Shown piece after piece: positions 17,080 through 26,058 of a DNA stretch of 64,000 nucleotides (positions within the stretch are counted from its first letter, which is position 1; each line of letters begins with the position of its first letter). Source of the DNA: Sphaerochaeta halotolerans (GTDB lineage: Bacteria; Spirochaetota; Spirochaetia; Sphaerochaetales; Sphaerochaetaceae); contig NZ_QUWK01000004.1 of assembly GCF_003429665.1 (NCBI RefSeq), forward strand, positions 1 to 64,000, written 5' to 3'. The translations under genes were made by a program, and so were the position numbers. The notes below the pieces were generated by a model. It was not told the DNA's origin and ran no database searches. It worked only from the letters and a program-made list of their open reading frames with translations.

Positions 17080-20058
17080 GTGAAAACCAGTGAGGGTTGG
17101 GATTTACTTTCCATTGGTGAGATTCCGACTGAGAAGGTGCAGAAGAATCTCAAGGAAATCTCCGTTTTTCTTTCCAATGATATCCGGAATATCAAGAATA
17201 TCGTTTTCCAATACCACCCGTTGGAGGTGGTGAAATTTGCATACTGGGAACAGCATAGAATCTTGAGGAAGAAAAACTCTGACCTTTTCACACAGCAGGC
17301 TGCCTTCCGTCTGGTTGCCTATCTTTCGAGTCTGCTTCCATACTGGAAGAGGCCATATGAACAAGATAGGGAGCTTAAGTCGAAGGATTGGAAACGTGTA
17401 ACTCAACTATTTGATGATCTCTGCAAGAAAACTATTCGCTATGTTGACAACTATACTTTGCTGTTGCGCAACCAAGGTATGTTTGCTTCTGATGAGGAGA
17501 TGCTAACTTTTCAGGAAGAAGCGAGTGATTTCTGTCTTCCCCCGATTCCAGAACAGGATTTATTACAGCAGAAATTAACTGCATTGCGATATCAATTGCA
17601 ACCATTCAATGCTCTGGTTAATCAAGTATTCCCGGCAAAGCTGGATGGACTGCTCTCTGCATTTCTGCACTTGTCTAAACAAGCTTTCGAAGGGATTGAT
17701 TCCTTGCTTGAGGATAATGCAACCTTCAAGCAAGCGAGTATGTTGCAACTTGAGGTACTCAAGAGTCGTGGTGAGCGTGTTGATGACTTGGAATCGGTCA
17801 TGAACAGAATTATCAAAGAACAGGGATGGGAGTCATGGGTTGAGAGCATCGTTGACCGTCGTGACAAGTTTCTCCTTTTTGATGTGCTTGGTGATGCAAC
17901 TCTCAATGAGCGAGATGCGTATTTGCTCTCTGATGCTCTTGCTTCAAAAGACTATGAGGAGGCGAGCCATTTACTGAGCGACGGATTGGAGAGTGATGAG
18001 TGCCCATTTATCCGCTTAGATGCTTCCTACTACTGCTTTGTTGGTCATTCCTTGCTCGATAAGGCGTATGGCTATATCAAGCGCGCTGTCTGCACGCAGG
18101 ATGAAGAACTGGCGAGACAATGGAATAGTATCGAGTCTGAAAAGCGGAGTCTGGTGCCGGTTACTTTCTTTACTGGGATGTTGGGCACGCTGAATTATAC
18201 TTCTCATGTAGATTACCAGGATGGATATCTTGATGCACTCTACGAAAATGAAGAGAAACAGGTTGTAGTGCAAGTTCCTTCTAGCCATGGAGAGGAAATC
18301 GATGGCAATCCGTTCCATGATTCAGAGCAATATGTCCACAATCTACAGAAAACCCTCAAGGCGAGTAATCTTGCACAAGCACACCCTGCAATCGCTGTAA
18401 TCATAGATACCAAGCACCCTACGCTCTATCCCTTGGAAGTTCAGGAAGGGGTGCTGAGACTTTCTTTCTTGCAACTAGCAAACCTTGCATCTAGCTGGGA
18501 AGGTGTTACAGAACTCAAGGAGTTGTTGGGTCTTTCCCCTTTTGCAGGGGTTCATCGTCATGAGGATGCAGAAGAAGAGGACCTTCTTCCCCCAGAAGAT
18601 GATATTCCTCCAGAAGATGATATTCCCTTTACAGGTGCATCGTACTTCACCGAAGGAGATGCCTCTGAATCTAACGAGAGCGAATCTGATGAGAATGAAA
18701 CAGCAGGTGATATTGTTACACAAAGTGAGCAGCCAAGTCTTTTTGATCTTGATGAGGAGGATGTGTTCAATTCTTCCAGAGATACTAACCAAGAAAATGA
18801 GAATGATGAGTATGAGATGGAAGCCTATTGCATCATTGATGATGCTTCATACTCGAATGATATAGAGTATGAAGATGCTGATTTTCTGAATACTGCAAAT
18901 GCGGACATGGAAGATGAGGCCGAGGAAGACAGCGAGATGTTCCATGCGAGCTATACGAGTGATGAAGATGATGAGCATGATTTTGAAGCTATGCTTATGG
19001 AAGAGGAAGATGAGCATAATTTTAAAAATATGCTTATGGAAGAAGATGATGATTTCCTGATTACTGCAAATGCGGACATGGAAGAGGAGGCTGAAGAAGG
19101 CAGCGAGATGTTCCATGCGAGTTATACGAGTGATGAAGATGATAAGCATAATCTTGAAGATATGCTTAAGGGGGAAGATGATGATGAGGACGAAGGTCCG
19201 GCCAACCCCTTCTCCTTTTTTGGACATCTCTCAAATATCGTAAAAGGTGTGGATGACGGACTAACACCAACGGAAGAAGAAACTCCCGTGGAGAAAGAAA
19301 CTCCTGTGGAGAAAGAAACTCCCGTGGAGAAAGAAACTCCCGTGGAGGAAGATGCTCCCGTGGAAGAAGAGAAACCCTTTCACCCTGATAATCGGCTTGC
19401 TCTCCCTCCTGAATATAATAAATACGAGAAAGTGAGTCCTAAATCATCGGAAGCAGAAGAAGAGAATGCTGAGAATCTGGCAACAGGTATCCCTCGTTTC
19501 TTGCTTGCAGATACCATTGCCAAGACCGTAGAAAAACCACAACCTCAAAGAAAACCGGAACAAAAACTGGAACTTTCAGGTTTTCAGCAGGAAAAGGTTA
19601 CAAGTACTGTGGATGGTAATCTACCTTCTACTCTGAAGGAAATCTTGGAGCGGTTGAGCCCTGAATGGGAGACAGAGAATCCCTTCGTATCATTCTGCAA
19701 GCAAGCTGAACCACAACTCTTGATGGGCACTGCTGGTTTGATTGAACAAGCAAGGCAGTCACAACTGAGTGACAAGAAAGACAAAATGTTCACCATACCT
19801 GGGTTCGACATAACTGTGTTCCTGATGGCTGAGAAAGGAGACGCTCTACGTGCTTGGGATCGAAAAGAGAATATTGGAGCTATCATGTATATGCAAAACA
19901 AAACCACTTGGAATGTTCTCTATCTAGGATACAATGTAAGTGGAAAACTGTTGCAGGCAGAAGAGCAATCCATACGCTATGAAGATTTTTCCCAATCCGA
20001 TTGGAAATATGCAGTTAATTTGGGTGATAGAATCCTTGAGAAGAAGCGAATGAGATGA
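17080..20058 (+). CDS. large acidic repeat-containing protein, unknown function
   Basis: I do not recognise this 992-residue protein. Residues 1-490 look globular and helical with no signal peptide or membrane segment. From about 490 to 830 it is very rich in Glu and Asp: a PPEDDI duplication, a 57-residue duplication containing TANADMEDEAEEDSEMFHA, then six TPVEKE-type hexapeptides. A proline/lysine linker follows, and a final 150-residue domain (LSPEWETENPFVSFCKQ onward) looks globular. The start is GTG at 17080 because GAGGAGAG lies 6 nt upstream; the frame could extend to 17047 without such a site. It overlaps the next gene by ATGA, so it is translationally coupled to the inositol phosphatase family gene. 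It is likely cytoplasmic and possibly a scaffold or binding protein. Confidence 0.75.
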   Translation: MKTSEGWDLLSIGEIPTEKVQKNLKEISVFLSNDIRNIKNIVFQYHPLEVVKFAYWEQHRILRKKNSDLFTQQAAFRLVAYLSSLLPYWKRPYEQDRELKSKDWKRVTQLFDDLCKKTIRYVDNYTLLLRNQGMFASDEEMLTFQEEASDFCLPPIPEQDLLQQKLTALRYQLQPFNALVNQVFPAKLDGLLSAFLHLSKQAFEGIDSLLEDNATFKQASMLQLEVLKSRGERVDDLESVMNRIIKEQGWESWVESIVDRRDKFLLFDVLGDATLNERDAYLLSDALASKDYEEASHLLSDGLESDECPFIRLDASYYCFVGHSLLDKAYGYIKRAVCTQDEELARQWNSIESEKRSLVPVTFFTGMLGTLNYTSHVDYQDGYLDALYENEEKQVVVQVPSSHGEEIDGNPFHDSEQYVHNLQKTLKASNLAQAHPAIAVIIDTKHPTLYPLEVQEGVLRLSFLQLANLASSWEGVTELKELLGLSPFAGVHRHEDAEEEDLLPPEDDIPPEDDIPFTGASYFTEGDASESNESESDENETAGDIVTQSEQPSLFDLDEEDVFNSSRDTNQENENDEYEMEAYCIIDDASYSNDIEYEDADFLNTANADMEDEAEEDSEMFHASYTSDEDDEHDFEAMLMEEEDEHNFKNMLMEEDDDFLITANADMEEEAEEGSEMFHASYTSDEDDKHNLEDMLKGEDDDEDEGPANPFSFFGHLSNIVKGVDDGLTPTEEETPVEKETPVEKETPVEKETPVEEDAPVEEEKPFHPDNRLALPPEYNKYEKVSPKSSEAEEENAENLATGIPRFLLADTIAKTVEKPQPQRKPEQKLELSGFQQEKVTSTVDGNLPSTLKEILERLSPEWETENPFVSFCKQAEPQLLMGTAGLIEQARQSQLSDKKDKMFTIPGFDITVFLMAEKGDALRAWDRKENIGAIMYMQNKTTWNVLYLGYNVSGKLLQAEEQSIRYEDFSQSDWKYAVNLGDRILEKKRMR
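18874..19200 (+). repeat. 57-codon tandem duplication inside the acidic protein
   Basis: TACTGCAAATGCGGACATG recurs 171 bp apart (18891 and 19062), together with the flanking GAGATGTTCCATGCGAG stretch, giving two imperfect copies of a 57-residue acidic unit. The first unit also holds a shorter duplication of ATGCTTATGGAAGA. Confidence 0.85.
19264..19371 (+). repeat. 18-bp tandem repeat coding TPVEKE
   Basis: Six consecutive 18-bp units of the type ACTCCCGTGGAGAAAGAA; units 2-4 are almost identical, while the first and the last two are diverged (TPTEEE, then TPVEED and APVEEE). They code a Thr/Ala-Pro-Val-Glu hexapeptide ladder. Unit number is likely to vary between strains. Confidence 0.9.
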
Positions 20059-20852
20059 ACCAAGAAAAACATATTGCACACCACCTTGATATTGCACTAC
20101 AGGCAGCCAAATCAGTTGGGCCACTGGTGTTGAAAGCAGGAGTGGCAAGACATATTTCCGTAAGAAGCAAACACGAGAATGATTTTGTTACTGAGACAGA
20201 TCAAGCAGCGGAACAGCATATCATTGGGGTACTCAAAACGTATTTCCCTGATGATGCGATTTTTGGGGAAGAGAGCGGTAAAACCGGGAATCATGAAATG
20301 GGCCGTTGGGTTATCGATCCTATAGATGGTACAACCAATTTCTTTCGCTCTATTCCGAATTACACCATCAGTATTGCTTGGGAATTGGAACCTTTTAAAC
20401 CCTTGGTGGGGGTGGTATACAATCCAAGGCAACAAGAACTGTTTTGGGCGAGCAAGAGCCATGGGGCTTTCCTGAATGGGCAACCAATCAGGGTGAGTGA
20501 TATTGATGATGTCTCCAAAGCTTTGATGGTTTGTGTGCCTCCTCATCGTCATCATGAATTAGCAGATGAATTCTTTGAAACCTCAAAAAGAATCTTTTTA
20601 GCTACGAGTGACTTTCGGTCCCTTGGCTCCTGTGCTCTAGAGCTCTCCTACATTGCAGCAGGAAGGCTTGATGGGTATTTTGAACGATGTCTAGGTTATT
20701 ATGATCTTGCAGCAGGGATGCTTATCGTAAAGGAAGCAGGAGGCAAAGTGGAGAGTGCTGATCCTAGGCAACCATTTACCGATGAGAGGTGTGATCTTGT
20801 TGCTTCAAATGGCTTGATACAAGATTGGATTTTGCATATGGTGCATGCATGA
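20055..20852 (+). CDS. suhB: inositol monophosphatase family protein
   Basis: A Mg-dependent phosphatase of the IMPase/FIG superfamily, 265 residues, normal length. Motifs: GEESGK near residue 72 (metal-binding Glu), WVIDPIDGTTNF near 88-99 (the DPIDGT metal site), GVVYNPRQQELFWASKSHGAFLNG near 120-145 and YYDLAAGMLIVKEAGG near 215-230. It could act on inositol phosphates, other sugar phosphates or 3'-phosphoadenosine phosphate; sequence does not decide. Its ATG overlaps the stop of the acidic-protein gene (ATGA), and its own stop overlaps the next start in the same way, so the three genes form a coupled operon. The symbol is used in the family sense. Confidence 0.88.
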   Translation: MNQEKHIAHHLDIALQAAKSVGPLVLKAGVARHISVRSKHENDFVTETDQAAEQHIIGVLKTYFPDDAIFGEESGKTGNHEMGRWVIDPIDGTTNFFRSIPNYTISIAWELEPFKPLVGVVYNPRQQELFWASKSHGAFLNGQPIRVSDIDDVSKALMVCVPPHRHHELADEFFETSKRIFLATSDFRSLGSCALELSYIAAGRLDGYFERCLGYYDLAAGMLIVKEAGGKVESADPRQPFTDERCDLVASNGLIQDWILHMVHA

Positions 20853-21493
20853 ACTTCAAACTTGCTATTTTTGATCTTGACGGTACACTCATGAACACCT
20901 CTCCAGGAATATTCGCATCGGCTAATGCAGCGATGGAAAAGCTGGGTTTTCCCCCAGAACATGATGTGAACCAGCTGAGTAAATTTATCGGACCTCCCAT
21001 CACGCAGTGTTTTGTCGAAGTGTACAACCTAGAACCCTCCCTGATAGATGAAGCAATCTCTCTCTATCGAGTGGAATATGATACCCATGGACGTTTTAAC
21101 GCGCACCCATACCCAGGCATCCCTCAGCTTTTATCTACCTTGAAAAATCGTGGCTATTTGCTTGCAGTAGGGACCTTGAAATATGAAAAACTCGCAAAAC
21201 AAATGTTGGAACATTTCAATCTTGATGGATATTTCGACTCAATCAGGGGAGCAGATCTGGATTCAACGCTCTCAAAAGCAGATATTGTCAACAAAGTACT
21301 CAAGGACCTCGCAGTAGAAGCAAAGGATGCAGTGCTTATTGGGGATACTTATCATGACCAGAAAGGTGCGATGGATGCTAATGTTCCCTTCATTGCAGTG
21401 GATTGGGGTTTCGGGTTCCCCAAGGGTCATCCGAAGGACGAGACCACTTTTGCAGTCGTTCGGAGCCCTGAAGAGCTTCTTACAATGCTATAA
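20849..21493 (+). CDS. HAD-superfamily hydrolase, phosphoglycolate phosphatase-like
   Basis: A cytoplasmic phosphatase of 214 residues. Motif I is FDLDGTLMN near residue 7; the cap is helical; motif II is VGTLKYEKL near 108, where the usual Ser/Thr is threonine; motif III and IV are lysine 145 (SKADIV) and VLIGDTYHDQKGA near 165. It resembles the Gph/PgmB-like group; the substrate is unknown. ATG at 20849 overlaps the preceding stop by the ATGA arrangement; an earlier in-frame start would lie deep in the preceding gene. The interspersed repeat copy C follows the stop by 40 bp. Confidence 0.88.
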   Translation: MNFKLAIFDLDGTLMNTSPGIFASANAAMEKLGFPPEHDVNQLSKFIGPPITQCFVEVYNLEPSLIDEAISLYRVEYDTHGRFNAHPYPGIPQLLSTLKNRGYLLAVGTLKYEKLAKQMLEHFNLDGYFDSIRGADLDSTLSKADIVNKVLKDLAVEAKDAVLIGDTYHDQKGAMDANVPFIAVDWGFGFPKGHPKDETTFAVVRSPEELLTML

Positions 21494-21532
21494 GAGAAAG
21501 AGTTTCCATCCCTATGCAATGCATTTCTTCTT

Positions 21533-21689
21533 ATTCCCCAACGGAGCGAGAGGAAAGGAATCAGCATGATGGTTCCTCTCTGGAGCGAGTGCAGGGAAAG
21601 CAAGGTAAGATACCCCGTCCCTTGGGGCGGAAAAGGAGGCAACGCCTCCTGAGTCCAGGGCTTGCCCTGGGGTATTGATACCTTTCATT
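21533..21689 (+). repeat. interspersed multi-hairpin repeat, copy C
   Basis: Third copy, 157 bp, same orientation. It differs from copy A at TCTGGAGCGAGTGCAGGGA (TCCCGAGCGAGTGCCGGGA in A) and GGTAAGATA, while the GGAGGC/GCCTCC and CCAGGGC/GCCCTGG hairpins are intact. It lies between the HAD gene and ridA, 88 bp upstream of the ridA start. Confidence 0.88.
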
Positions 21690-21776
21690 ATATGATACGC
21701 TGTGTTGGTCAGTAGTATTATCCACATGGATACGACTGAAAACCAATTCATGTATAGAAAGAGGAGAATATACAGT

Positions 21777-22172
21777 ATGATGTTTCAATTGGAAAAAACT
21801 CAAGTTTCCACCGCTAATGCTCCTGCAGCAATAGGCCCATACAGTCAGGCTGTTGTTGCCGGTCCTTTCGTTTTTACCAGCGGACAGCTTCCTGTCGACC
21901 CGAAAACCAACGAACTGGTTGGTGGAGATGCAGCAAATCAGGCTAAACAGGTTTTTGAGAACCTGAAGGCCGTGCTCGCAGAAGCTGGCACCGATCTTTC
22001 CAAGGTTGTCAAAGCAACTGTGTTCTTGAAAAATATGGATGACTTCGGTGCCGTCAATGAAGTCTATGCCTCCTATTTTGAAGAAGGAATCCTTCCTGCT
22101 CGTTCAGCAGTTCAGGTTGCAAAGCTTCCCAAGGATGTCTCCGTAGAAATTGAAATGATTGCCTTGGTATAA
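21777..22172 (+). CDS. ridA: RidA family reactive imine/enamine deaminase
   Basis: Hydrolyses reactive 2-aminoacrylate-type enamines formed by PLP enzymes; a cytoplasmic trimer. The 131 residues are the normal size. Visible are AIGPYSQAVVAGPFVFTSGQ near residues 14-33, the conserved arginine in the ARSAVQVAKLP segment near residue 105, and VEIEMIAL at the C-terminus. GAGGAG lies 10 nt before ATG 21777; ATG at 21780 is the next codon and is also possible. It is followed 14 bp later by gcvT, so the two are cotranscribed. Confidence 0.93.
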   Translation: MMFQLEKTQVSTANAPAAIGPYSQAVVAGPFVFTSGQLPVDPKTNELVGGDAANQAKQVFENLKAVLAEAGTDLSKVVKATVFLKNMDDFGAVNEVYASYFEEGILPARSAVQVAKLPKDVSVEIEMIALV

Positions 22173-22186
22173 GTAAAGGAAAAACC

Positions 22187-23305
22187 ATGAAACGCACACC
22201 ACTGTATCAGCGATATAAAAACTATCCAGGGGTCAAGTTGATTGACTTTGGGGGTTGGGAATTGCCTGTGCAATTTGAGACGGGCATCCTAGGAGAGCAT
22301 GACGCTGTACGAAATCGTGCGGGACTTTTTGATGTTTCCCACATGGGGGAGTGCAATGTAAGTGGGGAGACAGCAGCCTCCTATCTTGAGTATCTTTGCA
22401 CAAACTCCATCAGTGACATGCAGGTAGGCCAGTGTCGCTACACACTGATGTGCTATCCTAATGGAACGGTGGTGGATGACTTGCTCATCTACCGTCGCTC
22501 CGATATCTCTTTCATGGTTGTTATGAATGCATCCAATATTGAGAAAGACCTCCAATGGATCAAAGAAGGCAATCCAAGATCGGGAGCGTGCCCGATGGTA
22601 CAAGATATTTCTGATGCAACGGTCCAATTGGCTTTGCAGGGTCCTCTCTCCTCCCAGATTCTTGCTACGTTGGTACCTGACTGCGACACCATACAAACCT
22701 TCCACTTTAGAAGCCAGTGTGAAGTAGGGGAGGTAATGACTCTCATCAGCAGGACTGGCTATACCGGAGAAGATGGGTATGAACTGTACTGTGCTGCAGA
22801 GGATGGCCCGCTCCTTTGGGATATACTCTTGGAAGCAGGCAAGTCCTTTGGCCTTATCTGCTGTGGCCTCGGTAGTCGCGATACCTTGCGCATGGAGGCA
22901 AAACTCCCGTTGTATGGGCATGAGATTAGTGACAGCATCACACCATTAGAAGCCAATCTCTCCAACTTTGTAAAACTCGAAAAGACAGATTTCTGTGGAA
23001 AGGATGCTTTGCTCAAACAGAAAGAAGCAGGCGTACCCAGAAGTCTGAGAGGTATTGAGATGGTGGAAAAAGCAGTTCCACGTAGTGGATACCGGGTTTT
23101 TCTTGGAGATGAGGATATTGGGTATGTTACCAGTGGGACGAAGAGTCCTACCTTGGGTATTTTCTGTGCATATGTTCTCATAAAGCGAGAAACTGGACTC
23201 AAGTTCGGTGATACCGTGGATATTGAAATACACGGGCAACGTAAAAAGGCGAAGTTGGTGAAGACGCCTTTCTACAAGCATGGAGTGAAAAACAGTCAAT
23301 TATAA
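22187..23305 (+). CDS. gcvT: glycine cleavage T protein (aminomethyltransferase) homologue
   Basis: A tetrahydrofolate-dependent aminomethyltransferase of 372 residues. It has PLYQRYKNYPGVKLIDFGGWELPVQF at the start, AGLFDVSHMGE near residue 45, SRTGYTGEDGYELYC near 188-202 and the C-terminal barrel with TSGTKSPTLG near 323. These are the features of authentic GcvT rather than of YgfZ. AAGGA precedes ATG 22187. No gcvH or gcvP is in the window, so it either works with genes elsewhere or on another methyl transfer. Its stop overlaps the start of the next gene by one base. Confidence 0.9.
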   Translation: MKRTPLYQRYKNYPGVKLIDFGGWELPVQFETGILGEHDAVRNRAGLFDVSHMGECNVSGETAASYLEYLCTNSISDMQVGQCRYTLMCYPNGTVVDDLLIYRRSDISFMVVMNASNIEKDLQWIKEGNPRSGACPMVQDISDATVQLALQGPLSSQILATLVPDCDTIQTFHFRSQCEVGEVMTLISRTGYTGEDGYELYCAAEDGPLLWDILLEAGKSFGLICCGLGSRDTLRMEAKLPLYGHEISDSITPLEANLSNFVKLEKTDFCGKDALLKQKEAGVPRSLRGIEMVEKAVPRSGYRVFLGDEDIGYVTSGTKSPTLGIFCAYVLIKRETGLKFGDTVDIEIHGQRKKAKLVKTPFYKHGVKNSQL

Positions 23306-24609
23306 TGAAACGCATCCAGAATTATGCACCTGAAGGGTTCATCGCACTCGATAATTCCGCATTAATCTATCCTCCTACTGAGGCTGTGTTCAATGCGAAT
23401 ACGTTTCGTGTTTCCATGGATTTTTCTTTCTCCATCAAAAAAGCGATTCTGGAGCAGGCATTACATGACCTTCTCTACCGATGTTCCTACGCCAAAATTC
23501 GTTTGCACACCGGTTTTTTCTGGTACTATCTTTCTCCCAATGATGCGGATCCTATCGTACATAAAGAGGGGAGTTATCCCAGTGGAAGGTTTGCGTTCAA
23601 GGAGAACAACGGTTATCTATTCAAGGTGCTTTACAGTGAGCATCGTATAGCCTTGGAATGTTTTCATGCACTTACAGACGGCTCTGGTGCAATGGCTTAC
23701 CTGAAGCTGTTGATTGAGCGATATTGCCACCATGCAGGAATGCCACAAGTGGAATTCTCTGGCGGATTGAATTACCGAGTACGGCCTGCAAAACAGGAAT
23801 TCAGTGATCCATTTCAACATCTCTATGATAAACAGATACCATCGTATCCAGCGATCAGCAAGGCGTATCATCGCAAGGGAAACGGACCGTTTGATGACCG
23901 GGTAAAGGTAATCAGTGCAACCATTGCGACCGATCAGATCAAGAAACGAGCAAAACAGCGATCGCTTACCATAGGTGAATACCTTTCAACCGTCTACCTC
24001 TACAGTTTGCAGCGACTACAGCTTGAGGAAGTTCCTAACCAGAAGCAGCGCAAGCCTATACGCCTATCCGTCCCAATGAACCTAAGAAGAATATTTGGGT
24101 ATGACACGATGAGGAACTTTACCCTGTTTGCTGTCGTCGGTATCGAGCCAGCTTTGGGATTCTACGAGTTTGATGAGATTGCCACTGAAGTTCATCTACA
24201 GATGGCCCAAGCGCAATCCAAGAAACGATTATTAAGCCAGATCAAGCGGAATGTCTCAGGGGAGAGAAATCCTTTTATACGATTCGCTCCAACTGCCCTT
24301 AAAAACCCACTGTTCAAATTGCTTTCCGATTTTCTTGGAGATGACCAATATAGCGGAGTGATCACAAATCTTGGGTATGTTGCACTTCCTCCTCAGCTGG
24401 AGAGTCAAGTCGTACGATGTGATTTCCATCTAAGCCCTGGGTTGTTGAACAAAATAAGCTTGGCTGTCATTGGCTATCTTGATAGGATTGTGGTGAATTT
24501 CAATAGTTTCTATGCAACAGATACCTCCTTGGAGCGACTCTTTTGTACCTTCTTGGTGGAAGATGGCATCCAAGTCGAAATTGCGACCAACAGGGAAGAT
24601 ACGAGGTAA
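23305..24609 (+). CDS. condensation-fold acyltransferase (alcohol acetyltransferase-like)
   Basis: A 434-residue protein with the fold of HxxxD acyltransferases. The key motif is HALTDGSGAMAYLK near residue 117, where His and Asp fit the HxxxDG catalytic signature; earlier AFKENNGYLFKVLYS and later RLSVPMNLRRIFGYDTMRNF and GVITNLGYVALP match conserved regions of the alcohol acetyltransferase/condensation family. The acyl acceptor is unknown. It begins at the base where gcvT ends (TAATG), indicating translational coupling, and is followed 8 bp later by the zinc-ribbon membrane protein. The pairing of these two suggests a joint lipid or surface function, which is an inference. Confidence 0.75.
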   Translation: MKRIQNYAPEGFIALDNSALIYPPTEAVFNANTFRVSMDFSFSIKKAILEQALHDLLYRCSYAKIRLHTGFFWYYLSPNDADPIVHKEGSYPSGRFAFKENNGYLFKVLYSEHRIALECFHALTDGSGAMAYLKLLIERYCHHAGMPQVEFSGGLNYRVRPAKQEFSDPFQHLYDKQIPSYPAISKAYHRKGNGPFDDRVKVISATIATDQIKKRAKQRSLTIGEYLSTVYLYSLQRLQLEEVPNQKQRKPIRLSVPMNLRRIFGYDTMRNFTLFAVVGIEPALGFYEFDEIATEVHLQMAQAQSKKRLLSQIKRNVSGERNPFIRFAPTALKNPLFKLLSDFLGDDQYSGVITNLGYVALPPQLESQVVRCDFHLSPGLLNKISLAVIGYLDRIVVNFNSFYATDTSLERLFCTFLVEDGIQVEIATNREDTR

Positions 24610-24617
24610 TACAAACC

Positions 24618-25505
24618 ATGGCATATTGCGTACGATGTGGAGTAAAATTATCCAGTGGAACGAAGACTTGCCCCCTATGTGGAACAGAGGTACAACTTCC
24701 TCCAGGAATGGAAGAAACTTCCAGTGATCCTCTTTTCGCCAAAGAGTTGCCCCCAGAGGGAACTCACGGTATTACCAAAGCAAGGAAAGGCTTGATTGAA
24801 TTAATTATAGCTCTTTTTGCAGTCAGTGAGATTACCGTTGGGCTTTCCCTCTTTTTTTCCGATGCTTTGGCGTATGGATTCATACCCTTATTCTGTATCG
24901 CTATGGCTACCGTTAGCTTGGTATCCATTGTTCTAGCCAAACCCCGATATGTGCATCACGCAAGCTGGCAGAGCTTGATTGTTGCGCTCTTGTTACTGGG
25001 GCTCGATGGGGCTGATTTTGTTTGGAGTTGGTCGCTCATTGCAGTCGGTGGGATAGTGATATTCTGGATGTATGGGGTGTTCCCTTGGAGCAGATGGGCA
25101 AAGAAGCATGTGAAGGGTGGTATTGCATTAAGCGTACTGTCCACGGTGTTCTACCTAGCATTAATCAACCTGGTGGTCTCTGGTGCCCTTACTTGGTTCC
25201 TTCCTGTAGCGGTTCCCACACTGCTTGCGTTGTTGCTGGGTACCCTTTTGTTTTTTCTCTGGTTTTCCAACCGGAAGGGGAATAGAATCCCCATCGCCGA
25301 TATTGTGCTTGGATCAATGGTCGTTCTTTTCAGTTCCAGTGCAGTGTTTGATGGCTCACTCGCAAGGTATCAGACAGGAGCAATCTCCCTTCGCTGGGCG
25401 AGCAGCCTTTTGGTAACAGCACTAGTGATTTTGTTGTTTATGGTTGCAGTCTCGCTCTCTCTCCGTCTTAGGAGATATTTTACCAGCCATAACAGACATG
25501 ACTAA
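24618..25505 (+). CDS. zinc-ribbon membrane protein (DUF6320-like)
   Basis: A 295-residue membrane protein. It starts with a zinc ribbon (CVRCGVKL..., CPLCGTEV, residues 4-23), followed by a short acidic linker, and then roughly eight hydrophobic helices in pairs. From memory this arrangement matches DUF6320-type proteins, which occur beside alcohol acetyltransferase-like genes in other bacteria; I could not confirm this. ATG at 24618 is chosen because it begins the ribbon and sits 8 bp after the previous stop; an upstream frame lies in the acyltransferase. The stop overlaps the convergent ybaK by 4 bp. Function unknown. Confidence 0.68.
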   Translation: MAYCVRCGVKLSSGTKTCPLCGTEVQLPPGMEETSSDPLFAKELPPEGTHGITKARKGLIELIIALFAVSEITVGLSLFFSDALAYGFIPLFCIAMATVSLVSIVLAKPRYVHHASWQSLIVALLLLGLDGADFVWSWSLIAVGGIVIFWMYGVFPWSRWAKKHVKGGIALSVLSTVFYLALINLVVSGALTWFLPVAVPTLLALLLGTLLFFLWFSNRKGNRIPIADIVLGSMVVLFSSSAVFDGSLARYQTGAISLRWASSLLVTALVILLFMVAVSLSLRLRRYFTSHNRHD

Positions 25506-25969
25506 GTAAAGTCTGCAAACTTCCCTTGGGTGGCCGATACAAGATCCTCGGGTTTGATTTTCAACTGTAACCCGCGAACCCCTGCACTAACATGGATGTA
25601 CGGTTCCGCTTGGGCTACTTCCTCGATGAATGTAGGGAATTGTTTCTTCATTCCCAAGGGGCTGCATCCTCCGCGAATATAGCCTGTGACAGATTGAAGC
25701 CGGTCGAGCTTCAATAGATCAATATCCTTGCTCCCCGTCAAAGCCTTCACCTTCTTTAGGCTGACAGAGAAATCTGCAGGAAGGCAACATACGAAGATTT
25801 GTTTCTCATTATCTTCCAGCACGATGGTCTTGAATACTTGGGAAGGTTCCAATCCAGCAACCTCACTCGCATGAACTGCATCGAGATGCTCCTCATCCCA
25901 GGAGTATGCTACCACCTCATAGGGAATACCCTGGGCTTCCAGAATTCGCATCGCATTGGTCTTTTTCAT
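25502..25969 (-). CDS. ybaK: YbaK/EbsC-type aminoacyl-tRNA deacylase
   Basis: A trans-editing factor that hydrolyses misacylated Cys-tRNA(Pro), 155 residues, normal size. The sequence has NAMRILEAQGIPYEVVAY at the N-terminus, VFKTIVLEDNEKQIFVCCLPADFSVSLKKV near residues 55-85 with the conserved lysine, and GYIRGGCSPLGMKKQFPTFIEE near 108-130. Start at ATG 25969; a longer frame would cross a terminator. There is no Shine-Dalgarno, but a promoter whose -10 ends 6 nt before the ATG fits a leaderless message. It lies just downstream of the terminator of the ABC operon. Confidence 0.9.
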   Translation of the reverse strand: MKKTNAMRILEAQGIPYEVVAYSWDEEHLDAVHASEVAGLEPSQVFKTIVLEDNEKQIFVCCLPADFSVSLKKVKALTGSKDIDLLKLDRLQSVTGYIRGGCSPLGMKKQFPTFIEEVAQAEPYIHVSAGVRGLQLKIKPEDLVSATQGKFADFT

Positions 25970-25975
25970 ATGAAT

Positions 25976-26004
25976 ATCGTAATGAGTTGAAACCCGGTAT
26001 GCAA
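25976..26004 (-). promoter_or_regulatory. predicted ybaK promoter, leaderless
   Basis: On the minus strand: TTGCAT (25999-26004), a 17-nt spacer, TACGAT (25976-25981), 6 nt, then ATG at 25969. Confidence 0.55.
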
Positions 26005-26009
26005 GCATG

Positions 26010-26033
26010 TAAAAGGGGACCCTAAGGTCCCCT
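26010..26033 (-). terminator. intrinsic terminator of the nucleoside ABC operon
   Basis: AGGGGACC and GGTCCCCT form an 8-bp stem with a 4-nt loop, followed on the minus strand by TTTT. It lies 25 bp past the stop of the last permease gene. Confidence 0.8.
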
Positions 26034-26058
26034 CTTGTAGATAGAATCCCCTGCATAG

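Noticed and set aside
18475-19227. Long minus-strand frames opposite the acidic protein
   Set aside because: They arise from the skewed Glu/Asp codon composition of the true gene, which has a good start and is coupled to its neighbour.
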